This document shows positions 56,765 through 64,000 of a stretch of 64,000 nt of DNA, one piece after another. Each line of letters opens with the position of its first letter. The stretch's first letter is position 1. The stretch covers positions 62,001-126,000 of the forward strand of contig NZ_JGVU02000006.1 of the NCBI RefSeq assembly GCF_000708755.2, in the 5' to 3' direction. A program made the position numbers and the translations under genes. Source of the stretch: Metabacillus indicus LMG 22858 (lineage in GTDB: Bacteria; Bacillota; Bacilli; Bacillales; Bacillaceae). Under the pieces are notes generated by a model, which saw only the letters and a list, made by a program, of their open reading frames with translations, did not search any database and had not been told where the DNA came from.

Positions 56765-56986
56765 TTAATCAGGCATAATCGTAACGATTTGCTGGATGCG
56801 GATAAAGAACGTCGAATCTCCCGCCTGAAGCACGATATGATCAGGCTTTACATCTTTCAGCACGCCGCGGGTGCTGTCTCTGACCGTTTGGATGACAAGG
56901 GTTTTTCCGATCACGCTTTGAAGGGTCTGGAAAACATAAGGATCCACTATTGTAATCATTTGCGGTACTTGTGATTGGTTTTGCAT
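56765..56986 (-). CDS. yuzF: DUF2642 family protein
   Basis: 73 residues from the ATG at 56986, with AGAGGATGTGACACG upstream; the frame to 57019 lacks a site. The beta-rich pattern LQSVIGKTLVIQTVRDSTRG, VLKDVKPDHIVLQAGDSTFF, IRIQQIVTIMPD is typical of DUF2642/YuzF and spore-coat-like proteins. Function unknown. Position near yueG/yueF/yueE agrees with B. subtilis yuzF. Confidence 0.82.
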   Translation of the reverse strand: MQNQSQVPQMITIVDPYVFQTLQSVIGKTLVIQTVRDSTRGVLKDVKPDHIVLQAGDSTFFIRIQQIVTIMPD

Positions 56987-57169
56987 CGTGTCACATCCTC
57001 TTCTGAAGTTCACTGACACTATATGAAGGCATTTACCTATTTAATACAAAAAGCTGCCTGCGAGTAAAAATCCGGACTAGCATGAAAATAGGCTGAATGG
57101 CCTTCTTCTTTTTTGAAAACAGCATCCATATATTTGTAAAGGTTTTCATAAAGAAGGAGGAGATGGAAC

Positions 57170-58675
57170 TTGAAAAAGTGGATTTTGCTGTTTGCTGTTT
57201 TTCTGCTCATCTTGCCGGGAAGTACATATGCGGGCTCTTTTGGCGGCGATTATACAGGCACGCCTGGCCAATGGTATGTTGGCGATGCACCGTCATCACA
57301 AAACACTTCTAAATCACCGGTCGTTTTTGTGCACGGACTAAACAGCTCGTCAAACACGTGGTGGAACGGAAATGATATGTACAGCACTGCGCTCGCAAAT
57401 GGCTATCAGACAGCCTTTGTTGATTTATATCCCACTAAGAACATGTGGGACAACGGCGCACTTCTTTCACAGAAGCTGAGCGAAATCTACCAGTATTTCG
57501 GGGGTAAAAAGCTCGTCCTTGTCACACACAGCAAAGGCGGAATTGATGCGCAATCAGCTCTGGTTCATCACGGCGCCCATCAATATGTGAGCAATTTAAT
57601 CACTTTGTCCACCCCACACTGGGGTTCACAGCTCGCAGATCTTGCCTACAGCAGCTGGGCGGGATGGCTCTCAGGCATACTCGGCAGCAAAAACGATGCT
57701 GTCTATTCGCTTCAGACAGGATATATGAGTCAGTTCAGAACACAGACAGATGTACATGCGAACTCAAGGAAAAATCCGATCTACACATTCGGAGGAACGA
57801 AATGGGGAAGCTTCGGATCTTCGCTTTACTGGGGAGGACTGTATTTAAGTACCTATGGAAGCAATGATGGAGCTGTGACGGTACAGTCTTCACGCCTCGG
57901 ATACGGCAGGGAGATTAAAACCGGCAGCTGGGACCACTATTCTGTAAATAAAGGAAGCTCCACGTTTCTTCTCTTTGAACCTTATTTAAGAACGGCAGGA
58001 ACAGCTTCCTTCACAGCAAGCAACAGCGCAGATGTATCTGTTTCAAATGCCTCTTCTGCCTTCTACATTAGAGGCGGCGAGTTCTCCGGAGTCAAGCAGG
58101 AGTCATTCTATGCAGAAGACGGTGTAAGGAAAGTAACCGTTGACTGGCTGAGCAGCTCAAAACAAACAAAGCTCTCTCTTCTCTCACCTGACGGAAAGAA
58201 GGTCATCACATCATTTAAAACAGCGTCAGCTGATGGAATTTTCAGTGGAGCGTATCATCATCAGGCTGTCCTGACGCTGCCTGAAAGCGGGAAATGGCAG
58301 CTCACTGCACAGAATCAAGATAAAGAAGCCTATTTATTGCACGTCTCTTACAGCTCAGATAATCATGACGCCATTTCCATGCAGCCGCTCTCAAGACAAA
58401 ACCAGAAAATTTCTTTTAAAATAAATTCGGCAAAGGCTCTAAAAGAAACGGAAGCAACTATTACCATTGATCAATATAAAAACAAAACGAAAATCCGTTC
58501 ACAGAAACTAACGAAAACAAAACAGCAAACTTCAGCAGGAATTCATTTAGCGCAGGAAGGTCTCTATAACATTACAGTAGAAGCTCGAGGGAAAACACAA
58601 AAAGGAGAAATCATTGAACGGACGTTTATTAAATCGGTGTATGTTGACGCTGACGGCAAATGGTTTGTTCAGTAA
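57170..58675 (+). CDS. Secreted alpha/beta-hydrolase lipase/esterase
   Basis: A 501-residue exoenzyme. Signal peptide MKKWILLFAVFLLILPGSTYA with cleavage near residue 21. The alpha/beta-hydrolase domain spans ~48-275: oxyanion HG in PVVFVHGLNSSSNTWW, nucleophile Ser121 in LVLVTHSKGGIDAQSA (THSKGG instead of GHSxGG), then LSTPHWGSQLADLAY. A C-terminal beta-rich region of ~220 residues probably binds substrate or the cell wall. The start is TTG at 57170 with AAGGAGGAGATGGAAC. It probably hydrolyses lipids or esters outside the cell. A terminator follows. Confidence 0.87.
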   Translation: MKKWILLFAVFLLILPGSTYAGSFGGDYTGTPGQWYVGDAPSSQNTSKSPVVFVHGLNSSSNTWWNGNDMYSTALANGYQTAFVDLYPTKNMWDNGALLSQKLSEIYQYFGGKKLVLVTHSKGGIDAQSALVHHGAHQYVSNLITLSTPHWGSQLADLAYSSWAGWLSGILGSKNDAVYSLQTGYMSQFRTQTDVHANSRKNPIYTFGGTKWGSFGSSLYWGGLYLSTYGSNDGAVTVQSSRLGYGREIKTGSWDHYSVNKGSSTFLLFEPYLRTAGTASFTASNSADVSVSNASSAFYIRGGEFSGVKQESFYAEDGVRKVTVDWLSSSKQTKLSLLSPDGKKVITSFKTASADGIFSGAYHHQAVLTLPESGKWQLTAQNQDKEAYLLHVSYSSDNHDAISMQPLSRQNQKISFKINSAKALKETEATITIDQYKNKTKIRSQKLTKTKQQTSAGIHLAQEGLYNITVEARGKTQKGEIIERTFIKSVYVDADGKWFVQ

Positions 58676-58682
58676 CCAGCTG

Positions 58683-58713
58683 AAATCCACCAGTTTCATT
58701 GGTGGATTTTTTT
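58683..58713 (+). terminator. Lipase gene terminator
   Basis: AAATCCACCA and TGGTGGATTT form a 10-bp stem, followed by seven T. Confidence 0.92.
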
Positions 58714-58744
58714 CTGCTGCAGAAGACAGCAGGATCAATACACA

Positions 58745-59278
58745 TTAAACGGATTCTTTTAATGAAGAATTCGGCAGCCGGTCTATTTTTTCATCCAGCT
58801 TTTGAATGGTCTTCAAAGCTGTCACTTCATTTATTTTACGGTAGTGATGCCCTCCGCCGGGCTCTTCATCCATTTCATCCGCTAATCTGACAACTTTCTG
58901 AAGGGTGCTTTGGTTCAATGAACCTTCAGGAAGATACGAGTCTGTATGCAGCAGGATCGCAAGGGCAATCTCTTTTGCCGACTGGGGATTTTCTCCCAGG
59001 CGAATCAACAATTTATGGGCGCGCTCTGCCCCTTTAATGGCATGAATATCGTTTTCTTTATACTTTTCATAATCCCATTCTCCGTCGGTATACCATTCAT
59101 AGTGTCCAATATCATGGAGAAGGGCTGCTTTCGTCGCTAAATCAGGATTCACCCCGTATTTCACCGCTAATTTATATGCATGACAGGTTACTGCAATTGC
59201 ATGCGCTAAGCCTGAACGCTGCAGATATTTTTGAGCAATCGGATGGGAATAAACCTCTGTCAATGTGACATTTCGCAT
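58745..59278 (-). CDS. yueE: HD-domain phosphohydrolase YueE
   Basis: A 177-residue HD-superfamily protein. The metal-binding HD pair is in TKAALLHDIGHYEWYTDGEW, with upstream histidine CHAYKLAVKYG and downstream LAILLHTDSYLPEG. Likely a nucleotide or other phosphohydrolase; substrate unknown. GGGAGGAGATTAC is the ribosome site. Length and surroundings match B. subtilis YueE. Confidence 0.88.
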   Translation of the reverse strand: MRNVTLTEVYSHPIAQKYLQRSGLAHAIAVTCHAYKLAVKYGVNPDLATKAALLHDIGHYEWYTDGEWDYEKYKENDIHAIKGAERAHKLLIRLGENPQSAKEIALAILLHTDSYLPEGSLNQSTLQKVVRLADEMDEEPGGGHHYRKINEVTALKTIQKLDEKIDRLPNSSLKESV

Positions 59279-59464
59279 GTAATCTCCTCCCTGAAAAATA
59301 ATGAAAATAACGGAACCGTTGAAAATATTTCTATATACATTATCATATTACTCATGCAGCCGCAACAATCCTGTTACATTGCATAACATAATCTTCCTGT
59401 TCCTGATAGATTTAGGCAAACTCTTCGTGTAGAATTACACTAAAAGATGAGCTGAGGAGGATCT

Positions 59465-59938
59465 ATGAAAAAACATGAACTGATTTCCGCACTATCAGGC
59501 AAAATTCTTTCCATCCGAACAGAAAGCGGCTATACACAAGAAGAAATGGCTGAAGTGCTCGGCCTATCTAAAAAAACACTTGTGCAAATTGAAAAAGGAC
59601 GGCAGGAGGCATCCTGGGCGACAATCGTCGTTCTCTGCACCCTTTTCAGAGACAATGCCGCACTTCATTCCGCAATTGGCGGGGATCCTCTCGATGTTGT
59701 TCAGTTGGTTGCCCACCAGAAAATTCATTCCCGTAAAGAAAAGACGATGGGAGGAAAAGTATGGTGGAGAGATATTGCAAGCAGCAGCAAGTATAAACTG
59801 CAGCAAAATATCATCAGTTTTCACTATAGAATCATCGACCATGATGATTACCGCTGGTTTTCTTCTTTTGATAAAGACGAATTGGACCGAAAATGGACCG
59901 AATTGACGGATGAATCTCCTGGAAAAGCGCGCCAATAA
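59465..59938 (+). CDS. XRE-family transcription regulator
   Basis: A 157-residue protein with an N-terminal helix-turn-helix (LSIRTESGYTQEEMAEVLGL, SKKTLVQIEKGRQEASWATI). The C-terminal ~80 residues contain GGKVWWRDIASSSKYKLQQN and several aromatic residues, with no recognised ligand domain. GAGGAGGATCT precedes the ATG. It stands alone between yueE and a secreted protein gene. Targets unknown. Confidence 0.82.
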   Translation: MKKHELISALSGKILSIRTESGYTQEEMAEVLGLSKKTLVQIEKGRQEASWATIVVLCTLFRDNAALHSAIGGDPLDVVQLVAHQKIHSRKEKTMGGKVWWRDIASSSKYKLQQNIISFHYRIIDHDDYRWFSSFDKDELDRKWTELTDESPGKARQ

Positions 59939-60012
59939 GTACAAGGCCGGCGTTTTATAAAGTATATGCGGCTGAAAACATTTTGGCATAGAAATAATCA
60001 CTATTTTTCAAG

Positions 60013-60045
60013 AAAAAAGAGGGTTGCCAAAAAGCAGCCCTCTTT
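60013..60045 (-). terminator. Terminator of the secreted helical protein gene
   Basis: AAAGAGGG and CCCTCTTT pair around a 14-base loop with an inner GCTG/TTGC region, with TTTTC beyond on the minus strand. Confidence 0.7.
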
Positions 60046-60049
60046 CCAT

Positions 60050-60592
60050 TTAACGGGCAGGCCCTCTGTCCAGCACCTGCTTCATTTCTTCATTATGCTT
60101 TTTCATGTACTGAAGTCTGGCATCGAGCAGCTCTTTTATTTTTGCCGCATCATTGCTTCTGACGGCAGACTCCCATTGTTTTCGTGATTGAGCTCTTTTC
60201 AGCCGGAATTGTTCTCTTTTCGCTTTGAACGAATTTATTTTTTCCTTCATTTGCGCTTCTGTCATTTCACCGTTCTTTACTTTCTCTTTCATCTCAGCAA
60301 TTTCTTTTTGCCTTTGAGCTTTGAAGTGATGATGTCTTTTGTGTAATCCCTGCTTCCTCATCCTATCAATTAATTGCTTTCTTTCGCTGAGCACAGCCTC
60401 CCACTCTTTCTTTGTTTCGGGTGAGTATTTATCCGCAAGCTCCAGCAGCTGCTGATCCCATTTTTCTCTTTCCGCAATCCAATCTCCCTTTTCGTGATGA
60501 CGGCTCTCTGCTTTCTCTGCCTGAACATTTGGCGCTGCTGACAAGAGCAGTCCGGCGGCCGAAAGGATGAACAGCCACTTTCTTTTTCCCAT
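60050..60592 (-). CDS. Secreted charged helical protein (Spy/CpxP-like layout), unrecognised
   Basis: A 180-residue protein. A signal peptide (KWLFILSAAGLLLSAAPNVQA) is followed by a highly charged, almost entirely helical region rich in K, E, R, Q and H (EAVLSERKQLIDRMRKQGLH, KEIAEMKEKVKNGEMTEAQM). This resembles coiled-coil periplasmic chaperones of the Spy type in layout only; homology is not claimed. A cluster of histidines (KRHHHF) could bind metal. AAAAAGGAGTGATAAACC precedes the ATG. Confidence 0.72.
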   Translation of the reverse strand: MGKRKWLFILSAAGLLLSAAPNVQAEKAESRHHEKGDWIAEREKWDQQLLELADKYSPETKKEWEAVLSERKQLIDRMRKQGLHKRHHHFKAQRQKEIAEMKEKVKNGEMTEAQMKEKINSFKAKREQFRLKRAQSRKQWESAVRSNDAAKIKELLDARLQYMKKHNEEMKQVLDRGPAR

Positions 60593-60705
60593 GGTTTATC
60601 ACTCCTTTTTGCTGATTAGTCTTATCTTGTCCGGCAGAAGGAAAACCATTAGAAATAAATTGTGTGAAATCATGTGAAAATATGATGGCCTGCAAGAAGA
60701 CGATA

Positions 60706-60734
60706 TAAAAAAAGCACTCAATGAATGAGTGCTG
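60706..60734 (-). terminator. yueD terminator
   Basis: AGCACTCA and TGAGTGCT form an 8-bp stem with a 5-base loop; the minus strand continues with seven T. Confidence 0.9.
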
Positions 60735-60741
60735 AAGCTTC

Positions 60742-61494
60742 TTATAGAAATTCTTTTATATCATAAATCCTGCCGTTTTCAGGCTCTTCTAAAAGAAGAT
60801 TCAGGAGGACGCCTGCAACAAAATCCGCTGACCTGAGCTTTCCTGTTTCGTGATACTCCTGAAACCTTGCCACATCCGCAAAATCCTCAGGCTTTGTGCT
60901 TCGAATATTCCCCTGCATCTCTGTATCCATGATGCCCGGCGAGAAAGAAAGAACGGTAATAGGATGCTTCTCCTGCTTCTGTTCAAGACCGAATGATTTT
61001 GTAAACATGTCAAGGCCCGCTTTTGAGCTGGAATAGGCATTCCATCCGAACAATGAATAATTTGCTGCACCGGAAGATATGTTTACAACTGTTTTTTTCA
61101 CGGGAAGATCTTTTGTTTTCGCTGCGAAAGCATGGCTTAGAACCATCGGAGCTGTTAAATTAAGCTGAATGTGTGCTTCAATTTCAGATGCTTCCGCTTT
61201 ACCTACCGGCTTCATTGGATGAACCGTTCCCGCATTGTTGATAAGCGTCAGCTGTTCGGCATCATTCCAATTGATTTTTTCAAATACTTCCGTGATCGCC
61301 GCTTCGGTTTGATGAGCATTTGACAGATCGCATGGAACGAATTGAAGAACAGCGTCTTTTTCAAATGCAAGCTGTCTCAGGGAATGGTTCTCTGAACGCG
61401 AAAGGTAAATAATATGATGGCCCGGTGCAAGAAGCTGTTTGGCAATTGCTTCCCCGAGTCCTCTTGAAGCTCCTGTAATAATCGTAGTGTTCAT
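60742..61494 (-). CDS. yueD: Short-chain dehydrogenase (benzil/sepiapterin reductase type)
   Basis: 250 residues from the ATG at 61494, with AAAGGAGCGGTAAA upstream; 22 extra codons to 61560 lack support. Classical SDR: NADP motif TIITGASRGLGEAIAKQL, LINNAGTVHP, catalytic Ser in VVNISSGAANYS and YxxxK in WNAYSSSKAGLDMFTK. Matches B. subtilis YueD, an NADPH-dependent benzil reductase; the natural substrate is unknown. Confidence 0.92.
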   Translation of the reverse strand: MNTTIITGASRGLGEAIAKQLLAPGHHIIYLSRSENHSLRQLAFEKDAVLQFVPCDLSNAHQTEAAITEVFEKINWNDAEQLTLINNAGTVHPMKPVGKAEASEIEAHIQLNLTAPMVLSHAFAAKTKDLPVKKTVVNISSGAANYSLFGWNAYSSSKAGLDMFTKSFGLEQKQEKHPITVLSFSPGIMDTEMQGNIRSTKPEDFADVARFQEYHETGKLRSADFVAGVLLNLLLEEPENGRIYDIKEFL

Positions 61495-61528
61495 TTTACC
61501 GCTCCTTTCTTTCTCCTTACATTCTATC

Positions 61529-61557
61529 AAAAAACTGCCGGGAACACCTCCCGGCAG
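61529..61557 (-). terminator. Terminator of the nucleotidase gene
   Basis: CTGCCGGGA and TCCCGGCAG form a 9-bp stem; on the minus strand six T follow. Confidence 0.92.
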
Positions 61558-61565
61558 CATGGGTT

Positions 61566-64000
61566 TTATTTCTTCAGTTCGTTTACAACTTCTTCTCCTA
61601 CAGCTTCTTTTCCGCCAAGGATCGTGAAGTCATTTGCTTTCAATGCTTCAATTGCATTTTTGGTTGCAGATGGAACAGCTGTTTTCTTCACTAACAGCAT
61701 AGAAGCTTCATGTTTTGAAGCAAGTACAGAGCCTGTAAGAGCATCTGCAAAAGTTGTGCCGGTTGCAATGAACACTTTGTTTGAAGGGTTCAGTTTCTTG
61801 GCAATTTCAGCTGCTGTCGCGTAGCGGTCTTTCCCTGCAACACGCTCAGCATTTTTCAGCTTCTTGAATACTTTTTCAGAAACTGCATTCTCTCCGCCGG
61901 CAACAATGACACTGTCGATTCCTTTTAATGCTTTAGTAGATGCTGCTGGAAGATTCTCAGCATCTGTCAAAAGAATTGGATACTTCATTTTCGCTGCGTA
62001 AGACGAAACAGCCAGTGCATCTGGGAAGTTTCTTCCGTTAACAACTACCGCTTTTTCTGGGTCTCCGCCAAGATTCGCTGCAATGTTGGCTGCTGTGTCA
62101 AAGCGGTTTTTCCCGCCAATGCGCTGTACTTTTTCAACGTTTTCAATACCTTGCAGCTGGTTTTTAACGTAATTGCTGATTGCTTCTTTACCGCCGAGAA
62201 TGATGACTTTTTCAGCTCCTAGACGCTTAATCTCAGCTTTTGCTGCAGCATTCAGTCCATCTTTTTGCGTTAATAGAATTGGTGCATCAAACTTTTTGGC
62301 AAGCGGTGCTCCAGCTAGTGCATCAGGGAAAGAATCTCCGCGTGCAATTACAACTGTTTTCGCTGTTTCCCAGCCCTTTTTCGAGATTTCAACAGCCGTT
62401 TTGTAACGGTCTTTGCCTTCAATGCGCGTTACCGGAGTTTCTTTTACTTCTTCTGCCTGAACAATTCTTCCTTCTACTTTAGGAGATACAGGATTGTTCT
62501 TAGCAAGGTAAGAAGTGAATACTTCATAATCCACTACAAACAGCTCAGTCATACGGCCGTCATCTTTTGCTTTTTTGAACATTGTGTAGCCGTCTCCGCC
62601 GTCAGCTGTAAATGCATTTGTAGCCACGCGGTAGGTCTTGGCCGGATCAATTGCTTCAAAACCATTATCTGTTTTTGCTTCTGCAAACCAGACTCTGTCT
62701 CCAACCGGCTTGTTGATATCGTATTTGAAGTTCAGGCCTGAAACTTGAAGGAATCGTCCTTCTCCTGTTTCTACTCCGCTGACGCTGTGCTCAAGTGCAT
62801 CAAGCAGTTCCTGTCCTGTCAAATCAAGTGTTACAAGATTATTTCCAAAAGGAAGAACGGTAAGAACTTCACCGAGGGTAATTTCACCTTCGTTGATTGA
62901 ATCACGGACACCGCCGCCGTTTTGAAGGGCGATATGAGTCTTAATAGATTCATTTGCTTTAGCAGCCATGCCGTCAGCAATCAGGTTTCCAAGGTTTGTT
63001 TCTTTCGTGCGGACATCAGCGCGAAGTCCGTTAAGGGCAACTGATGTATTTCCAACCACTTCATTCTTAATTTCTTCAAGAGGTGCTTTGTATTCCTGCA
63101 CTTTTGCCTCAGCTTGTGCATCTTTTTCATAGTTTGCAAGTGTTTCTAAATATCCGTTATGACCTGTCACTACACCTTCATTGTTGAAGGTTACATCAAG
63201 CATTCCAAGGAAGTTCAGGTATTCACCAGCCTGTACGATAACTGTCGGCTCTTCTTTTTCGATTAAAACAGGAGCTTCAAGCTTCGTGTGGGAGTGACCG
63301 CCGACAATTACGTCAATTCCGTCCACTTCCTCAGCAAGTTTAAGGTCTGGTGCATATCCCAAGTGAGAAAGAACAACAATTTTATTTACGCCTTTTTCTT
63401 TCAGTCTGCTGATTGTTTCATTGGATTTTTGAACAACGTCTTCAAATACAACATTTTCTCCAGGACTTGCAAGGAAAGCTGTATCCGGAGTTGTTAATCC
63501 GTAAATCCCTACTTTTTCTCCGCCGATTTCTTTGATGATGGCAGGATAGATGTTTCCGCCTTCACCAGGTGACGCCACTTCATCTTTGAAAAGAGGTCCA
63601 AGATCTGCATCATCTTTAACGTTGACGTTAGATGAAACCATTGGGAATTCCATTTCTTTAATAAAGTTTGCGAGCGTTTTTGAGTCTTTGTCAAATTCAT
63701 GGTTTCCAAGTGTCATCGCATCAAAGTTCAGCTGATTCATAAAGTGAAGATCCGCTAAACCAAGGTATTGACGGAAATACAATGTACCTGAGAAAACATC
63801 TCCCGCATCAACAAGAAGGCTGTTGTCCTTTTCTCCGCGGAACTTGTTCACAGCTGTGAACAGCTGAGGATATTTCTCTACATGAGCATGTGTATCGTTC
63901 GTGTGCATGATGGAAAGATTGTATTCATCTTTCGTTTCTGCTTTTAAATCAAATTGTCCTACATATGCATCATGGTCGCTTGCACGGCCGTGCTCTTCCA
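61566..64000 (-). CDS. Cell-wall 5'-nucleotidase/2',3'-cyclic phosphodiesterase with CWB2 repeats (5'-partial)
   Basis: The frame is open to the right edge. In-frame codons upstream of the ATG at 63908 (EEHGRASDHDAYVGQFDLKA) join LSIMHTNDTHAHVEKYPQLF, so that ATG is internal and the signal peptide lies outside. Visible part is ~810 residues. Metallophosphoesterase motifs: HTNDTHAH, VDAGDVFSGT, LGNHEFD, VVLSHLGY and GGHSHT. The nucleotidase C-domain follows (LQNGGGVRDSINEGEI, GDGYTMF). Three CWB2 cell-wall-binding repeats end the protein (RIEGKDRYKTAVEISKKGWE, RIGGKNRFDTAANIAANLGG, RVAGKDRYATAAEIAKKLNP). It probably recovers phosphate and nucleosides outside the cell; a YfkN-like function is inferred. 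Confidence 0.92.
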   Translation of the reverse strand, partial: EEHGRASDHDAYVGQFDLKAETKDEYNLSIMHTNDTHAHVEKYPQLFTAVNKFRGEKDNSLLVDAGDVFSGTLYFRQYLGLADLHFMNQLNFDAMTLGNHEFDKDSKTLANFIKEMEFPMVSSNVNVKDDADLGPLFKDEVASPGEGGNIYPAIIKEIGGEKVGIYGLTTPDTAFLASPGENVVFEDVVQKSNETISRLKEKGVNKIVVLSHLGYAPDLKLAEEVDGIDVIVGGHSHTKLEAPVLIEKEEPTVIVQAGEYLNFLGMLDVTFNNEGVVTGHNGYLETLANYEKDAQAEAKVQEYKAPLEEIKNEVVGNTSVALNGLRADVRTKETNLGNLIADGMAAKANESIKTHIALQNGGGVRDSINEGEITLGEVLTVLPFGNNLVTLDLTGQELLDALEHSVSGVETGEGRFLQVSGLNFKYDINKPVGDRVWFAEAKTDNGFEAIDPAKTYRVATNAFTADGGDGYTMFKKAKDDGRMTELFVVDYEVFTSYLAKNNPVSPKVEGRIVQAEEVKETPVTRIEGKDRYKTAVEISKKGWETAKTVVIARGDSFPDALAGAPLAKKFDAPILLTQKDGLNAAAKAEIKRLGAEKVIILGGKEAISNYVKNQLQGIENVEKVQRIGGKNRFDTAANIAANLGGDPEKAVVVNGRNFPDALAVSSYAAKMKYPILLTDAENLPAASTKALKGIDSVIVAGGENAVSEKVFKKLKNAERVAGKDRYATAAEIAKKLNPSNKVFIATGTTFADALTGSVLASKHEASMLLVKKTAVPSATKNAIEALKANDFTILGGKEAVGEEVVNELKK

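Noticed and set aside
63906-63908. ATG 63908 as the start of the nucleotidase gene
   Set aside because: The frame stays open upstream to the window edge and the ATG lies inside the HTNDTHAH metallophosphoesterase motif region, with no signal peptide or ribosome site.
1-64000. CRISPR array, tRNA/rRNA, IS element or prophage
   Set aside because: The only regular repeats are the 53-bp and 21-bp satellites, which have no unique spacers or cas genes. No transposase, integrase or phage structural gene is present.

Overview
The window is a low-GC Gram-positive chromosome segment from Bacillaceae, and most likely from a Metabacillus-like relative of Bacillus subtilis. Gene content and order follow the B. 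subtilis yug-kap-mrp-com-yue region: mstX-yugO, yugN, pgi, yugJ, yuzA, yugI, alaT-alaR, yugF, yugE, patB, kinB, kapB, kapD, yuxJ, pbpD, yuxK, yufK, mrpABCDEFG, menI(yuxO), comA, comP, comX, comQ, degQ, yuxH, yueI, yueG, yueF, yuzF, yueE and yueD. No rRNA, tRNA, CRISPR array, prophage or insertion sequence was seen. Both edges cut genes: a cation symporter at the left and a 5'-nucleotidase at the right.

Region by region. 0-9 kb holds a CNNM/HlyC membrane protein, a GT2 polysaccharide synthase, the Mistic/K+ channel pair, phosphoglucose isomerase and an iron alcohol dehydrogenase. 9-13 kb holds an ECF sigma factor with a membrane anti-sigma factor, then alaT-alaR. 13-25 kb is a sporulation/cell-wall block: patB, the phosphorelay kinase kinB, kapB, kapD, a class A PBP and small membrane proteins. 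25-31 kb is the seven-gene Mrp Na+/H+ antiporter operon. 31-34.8 kb is an accessory block (AlkD glycosylase, acetyltransferase, MenI, sugar dehydrogenase lipoprotein, SIMPL protein). 35-39.6 kb is a complete ComQXPA quorum-sensing locus with degQ; comX (53 codons) and degQ (46 codons) are short genes found by reading the minus strand. 40-47 kb holds pcp, an aldo/keto reductase, yuxH, then an RNPP-like HTH-TPR regulator with a divergent PapR-like peptide gene and a secreted subtilisin. 47-64 kb holds an HpaB-like hydroxylase, a molybdopterin oxidoreductase, a LacI regulator, yueG, yueF, a second CNNM gene with a MerR gene, a secreted lipase, yueE, yueD and a cell-wall nucleotidase.

The strongest candidate for an undescribed system is at 43.0-46.1 kb. 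A peptide-receptor-type regulator, a secreted pro-peptide and a subtilisin lie together. The peptide-gene leader and the subtilisin leader share one 15-bp word, which makes the two mRNAs perfectly complementary there, right beside the subtilisin Shine-Dalgarno sequence. With ComQXPA-DegQ 4 kb away, the window would hold two peptide signalling circuits that plausibly converge on exoenzyme production.

The intergenic DNA is structured. Three tandem arrays differ in sequence but share an exact 53-bp period, and a fourth has a 21-bp period. A 122-bp imperfect-palindrome element occurs at four loci with compensatory stem changes. Several genes lack a usual start codon and point to CTG or ATT initiation, and at least three very small membrane peptides are supported by good ribosome binding sites.
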